64,000 nucleotides of DNA from Lucinisca nassula (Eukaryota > Mollusca > Bivalvia > Lucinida > Lucinidae): assembly GCA_963580285.1 (NCBI GenBank), contig OY757014.1:97943372-98007371 (forward strand), in the 5' to 3' direction. Position 1 is the first letter of the stretch. Each line of letters starts with the position of its first letter. The notes under the pieces were generated by a model, which was given only the letters and a program-made list of their open reading frames with translations, did no database searches and was not told the origin of the DNA. The translations under genes were made by a program, and so were the position numbers. This document shows positions 61,633 through 64,000 of this stretch, in pieces.

Positions 61633-62147
61633 TTCGTGCCTGGACCTAAAAGCAGCTTATGACAAACGTGTACAGCTTTGTGATGCTGAATGATGTTATA
61701 CACGAATTATCATAAACTGGAGATATGCTTAAAGCCTGTTTTGCGTGACACGGCATTATTCCCGTTTCTCCAGGCAGGTTTATGTCTCACGGTAGAATGT
61801 ACGGAATATTAATATCCTTTATTATCCTAATTTTACATTTTATGTGATGACAGAAATTGATAAATTGCAAATATCTTTTGATTAACATCGAAATGAATCT
61901 TGTCGGCAATTTTCTGCTAATGTGGGCATTAAATTTCCGTCATAACCGCAGGCTTCACTCAAATTATGCATCTTAATCATGATAATGTCTCGACACAAAA
62001 AAAGATTAAGCATGACCAGAATATTTCCGCAGAGGAAGCACTTTTTGGTGAAGTGCAAGCATTATTCTGTTAATGGCAAATGCTCTCTCTAGCTCTGAGT
62101 TCTGCATCTCATTCCCTGTTTAACCAAAATGGAATCCTTTTCTTATA

Positions 62148-62702
62148 CCCTGTTTAGACGACACTTTTAATGCGCATTAGTTCCGAAGTAGATGCGCATT
62201 ATCCGTTTACACAAACCTCATTAATTCAATGGAAATTTTCATATCGCCGCAACGTAATCCACCTGAAGACCTAGTAGCAGATTCACATTAAATTTTCCTT
62301 CGCTTTAAATTGTCCGTCTAAACAGCTGCAGCGCATCAGAAGGGCAATGAAGTTACAATTAGAATGTACACTAACACTAACGTGTGTAGAAAAAAAAATT
62401 CTCTTCAATTTTGATAATCAGACTGTAAACAACTGAACATTAATGAAATTTAAAACATGAAAGCAAATCTCCGAGTCTGCTGAATTCTTTGGAACTTTTC
62501 ACGACTCAAATCACAACTTTTCTTCTTGGAGACATTTTCATTACGCTTTTCATTTTTCCCCGCAAAATTTCATTTATCTAACTGATATAAAATTCGAACG
62601 AAAATTTACTCTTGTGGACAGTTTGTAGGATTTATATCGCTTTACCTTGAAGCGCTGCAAACAAAAGTGATGCTGCTCCGCAGTCGTGTAAACAGACTAT
62701 TA
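62148..62702. other. Possible inverted-repeat element upstream of exon 1
   Basis: ACCCTGTTTAGACGACAC on the left and CGTGTAAACAGACTATTAG on the right form imperfect inverted ends about 555 bp apart. Internal words GATGCGCATTAT and GTAAACAACTG give no further support, and there is no second copy. The remaining sequence 61635-62813 shows no other feature. Confidence 0.3.
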
Positions 62703-62813
62703 GTGAATTGGACATTTATATGACAGTAAAATAACAAGAGATCCATGAGCACCTGTCTAAATGCCATTGTAATATCAAAGTACTGATACACTGCGGTTAC
62801 ACTGTACACTTAC

Positions 62814-62972
62814 CCATGTCATCAGATTGTGGATACAGTGAAACATCCTCCAGTTCTAAAGGAGCTTGCTGTTGTATCTGGTTCTGCTGTGAATTCAAAT
62901 TGTACACCGGAGTCTGCGAAAGACTGGAGGTAGGTGGGGGGAGTGTAGGCTGCCCATTCAGTTGAGGTTGAG
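62814..62972 (-). CDS. MPDZ: MPDZ/PATJ-like gene, exon 1 of window (linker before PDZ4)
   Basis: First exon of the gene inside the window, read right to left. The acceptor TTTTCAG lies just above 62972 and the donor GTAAGT just below 62814. It begins with the last two bases of a codon and ends one base into the next codon (phase 1). That base joins the 80-nt exon at 45846 to give a continuous frame. The 53-residue segment is rich in Gln, Pro, Ser and Leu (ends ...LEDVSLYPQSDDM) and has no domain; in MPDZ/PATJ this is the unstructured linker between PDZ3 and PDZ4. Assignment rests on the in-frame splice to the clearly homologous downstream exons, not on this sequence alone. Upstream exons (L27, PDZ1-3) would lie to the right of the window. 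Confidence 0.75.
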
Positions 62973-63049
62973 CTGAAAAAGGAGAGAGAGTACATTTTAC
63001 ATGGCTTATTTCAAAATTAACTACCTTAACGATCTTAAGTTTTTTTTTT

Positions 63050-63555
63050 TAAACAGGCCTAAACAAACAATGCAGACCCAGATCAGACTGCTCCTGAAGG
63101 AGCAGTCTGATCAGGGACTACACTGTTTGCCATTCCTTTTGCATCTTTTGGACTCCTTGCAGAATCGTATAACAAATTTAGAGGCTTGAAGAAATAGATG
63201 GGCTGCATGATGCTTCCACGCAGAGCTGAATCCTACCCGCACACGAGTACTGGTAAACCGCTTAGAGGATCTAAGAGTGCCCAGGCAAAGTGGTGCGAGT
63301 CGGCCCGTCCATGCTTATAAACCCTATTGGTTTCATTGGGCGACAAGGTTTGGGATGTAGTTTCATCTCAATGTCGGATAAAAGTCCCTCAAAAATTGAA
63401 GTAACTTCTCCAAAATGACCTACACAGTGTTGACGAGGACGTTAAACTTCAAATCAAACAAAAACAAAAGTGTATCAAATTTATTAAAATTTTAGGAGAA
63501 TTACAGCAAACACTAAAGTTGTCCAAATGTTTTGGATTTTTAGGATAATTTTACT
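63050..63555 (+). mobile_element. Family I element split by SINE1
   Basis: Perfect stem CAGATCAGACTGCTCCTGAA/GGAGCAGTCTGATC, then GGACTCCTTGCAGAATCG; resumes after the SINE as AAATTTATTAAAATTTTAGG and AGAATTACAGCAAACAC. Confidence 0.82.
63181..63468 (+). mobile_element. SINE1 inside family I
   Basis: Starts GAGGCTTGAAGAAATAGATG (5'-truncated), ends GACGTTAAACTTCAAATC and an A-rich tail. Flanked by GTATAACAAATTTA and GTGTATCAAATTTA, an imperfect TSD of about 14 bp. Confidence 0.88.
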
Positions 63556-63557
63556 TT

Positions 63558-63748
63558 CAACCTTTGTTTTGGGACCCCTCAAAACTTGACAACACTGGCA
63601 AACAGTACTGGCCCAGATCAAATGCCACAGAGACCAGCGTCTGAACAAGGCCTTCATTGTTTGCAAAAAGTTCAGCCAATTTCTAAATTTATTTCTAAAG
63701 ATATCTCAACCTGACTTTTCTAATAGAAATTTCACAATGAACTCCTAC
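63558..63748 (+). mobile_element. Family H MITE, diverged
   Basis: TTTGTTTTGGGACCCCTCAA, core CAGATCAAATGCCACAGAGA ... GCGTCTGAACAAGGCC, then AAAAAGTTCAGCCAATTTCT. Confidence 0.65.
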
Positions 63749-63962
63749 TACAGTGAAATACCGCTATATTAAGAACACCTTAAATTAAGACTAATTCTGC
63801 TTTAAAAAACTTATGTTGAAGGCTTCCCCTAATTTTTCTTCGTGATTTCTGCCCACAGTGTCCTCTGGTCATGGACCACCTTTAAGTCTGTTAAAAAGTG
63901 GTCTTAAAGACCACTTTTGAACAGTCCCAAAGGTGGTCTTAATATAGGAATTTTACTTTATA
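63749..63962. mobile_element. Family E MITE, complete
   Basis: TACAGTGAAATACCGCTATA ... AAGTGGTCTTAAAGACCACT ... ATAGGAATTTTACTTTA. Confidence 0.82.
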
Positions 63963-64000
63963 TATAAAGCAGAAGATAATAACTTGTTTGACATATGCAG

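Overview
This is a eukaryotic, intron-dominated window, most likely from a bivalve mollusc. That placement is inferred from three things: Helentron-type non-autonomous elements whose internal tandem cores end in (ACGG)n-like microsatellites (the 'pearl'/HINE style known from bivalves), abundant tRNA-derived SINEs, and dense palindromic MITEs. No prokaryotic features, rRNA genes, CRISPR arrays or functional tRNA genes were seen.

Only one gene can be supported. It is a minus-strand MPDZ/PATJ-family multi-PDZ scaffold protein, and eight of its exons can be joined in frame across the whole window: 62972-62814, 45846-45767, 37395-37222, 31859-31491, 29136-28858, 22468-21620, 17247-17140 and 1072-1007. 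Together they give 2084 nt, about 694 codons. They encode the end of the linker before PDZ4, all of PDZ4 (split over two exons), PDZ5 (split over two exons), and a long low-complexity, proline- and acid-rich linker toward PDZ6. The first exons (L27, PDZ1-3) should lie to the right of the window and the later PDZ domains to the left. Introns run from 2.4 to 17 kb.

Almost everything else is mobile DNA inside those introns. (1) TTAA-flanked MITEs with CCC...GGG termini (piggyBac-like; families A, B, G, H, S here, with I related) carry a common hairpin core of the form CAAACAGTG-GATC...GATC-CACTGTTTG. (2) TA-flanked CAGT...ACTG palindromic MITEs (families E, F, R; Tc1/mariner-like), family P, and families C/K. 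F, C and K share a second, different palindromic core. (3) Rolling-circle (Helentron-like) elements begin ACAAGAG or similar plus a short hairpin, contain tandem arrays with periods of 128, 166, about 172, 191, 333 or 453 bp, and end in a 3' hairpin plus CTAA-like terminus. (4) Three tRNA-derived SINE types are present, many copies with clear 9-16 bp target duplications. (5) There is one 2.7 kb element with an 8-bp target duplication, and an unclassified repeat (D) present twice in opposite orientation.

Nesting is extensive and often resolved to the base because the host repeat is known from other copies in the window: SINE in MITE, MITE in SINE, Helentron in MITE, Helentron in Helentron. Several MITEs end within 10-30 bp of splice sites of the PDZ gene, and exon 22468-21620 is closely flanked by two inverted copies of the same MITE. 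All family letters are local labels made for this annotation. Repeat boundaries are by eye and should be read as accurate to a few bases where a TSD or empty site is given, and to tens of bases elsewhere.
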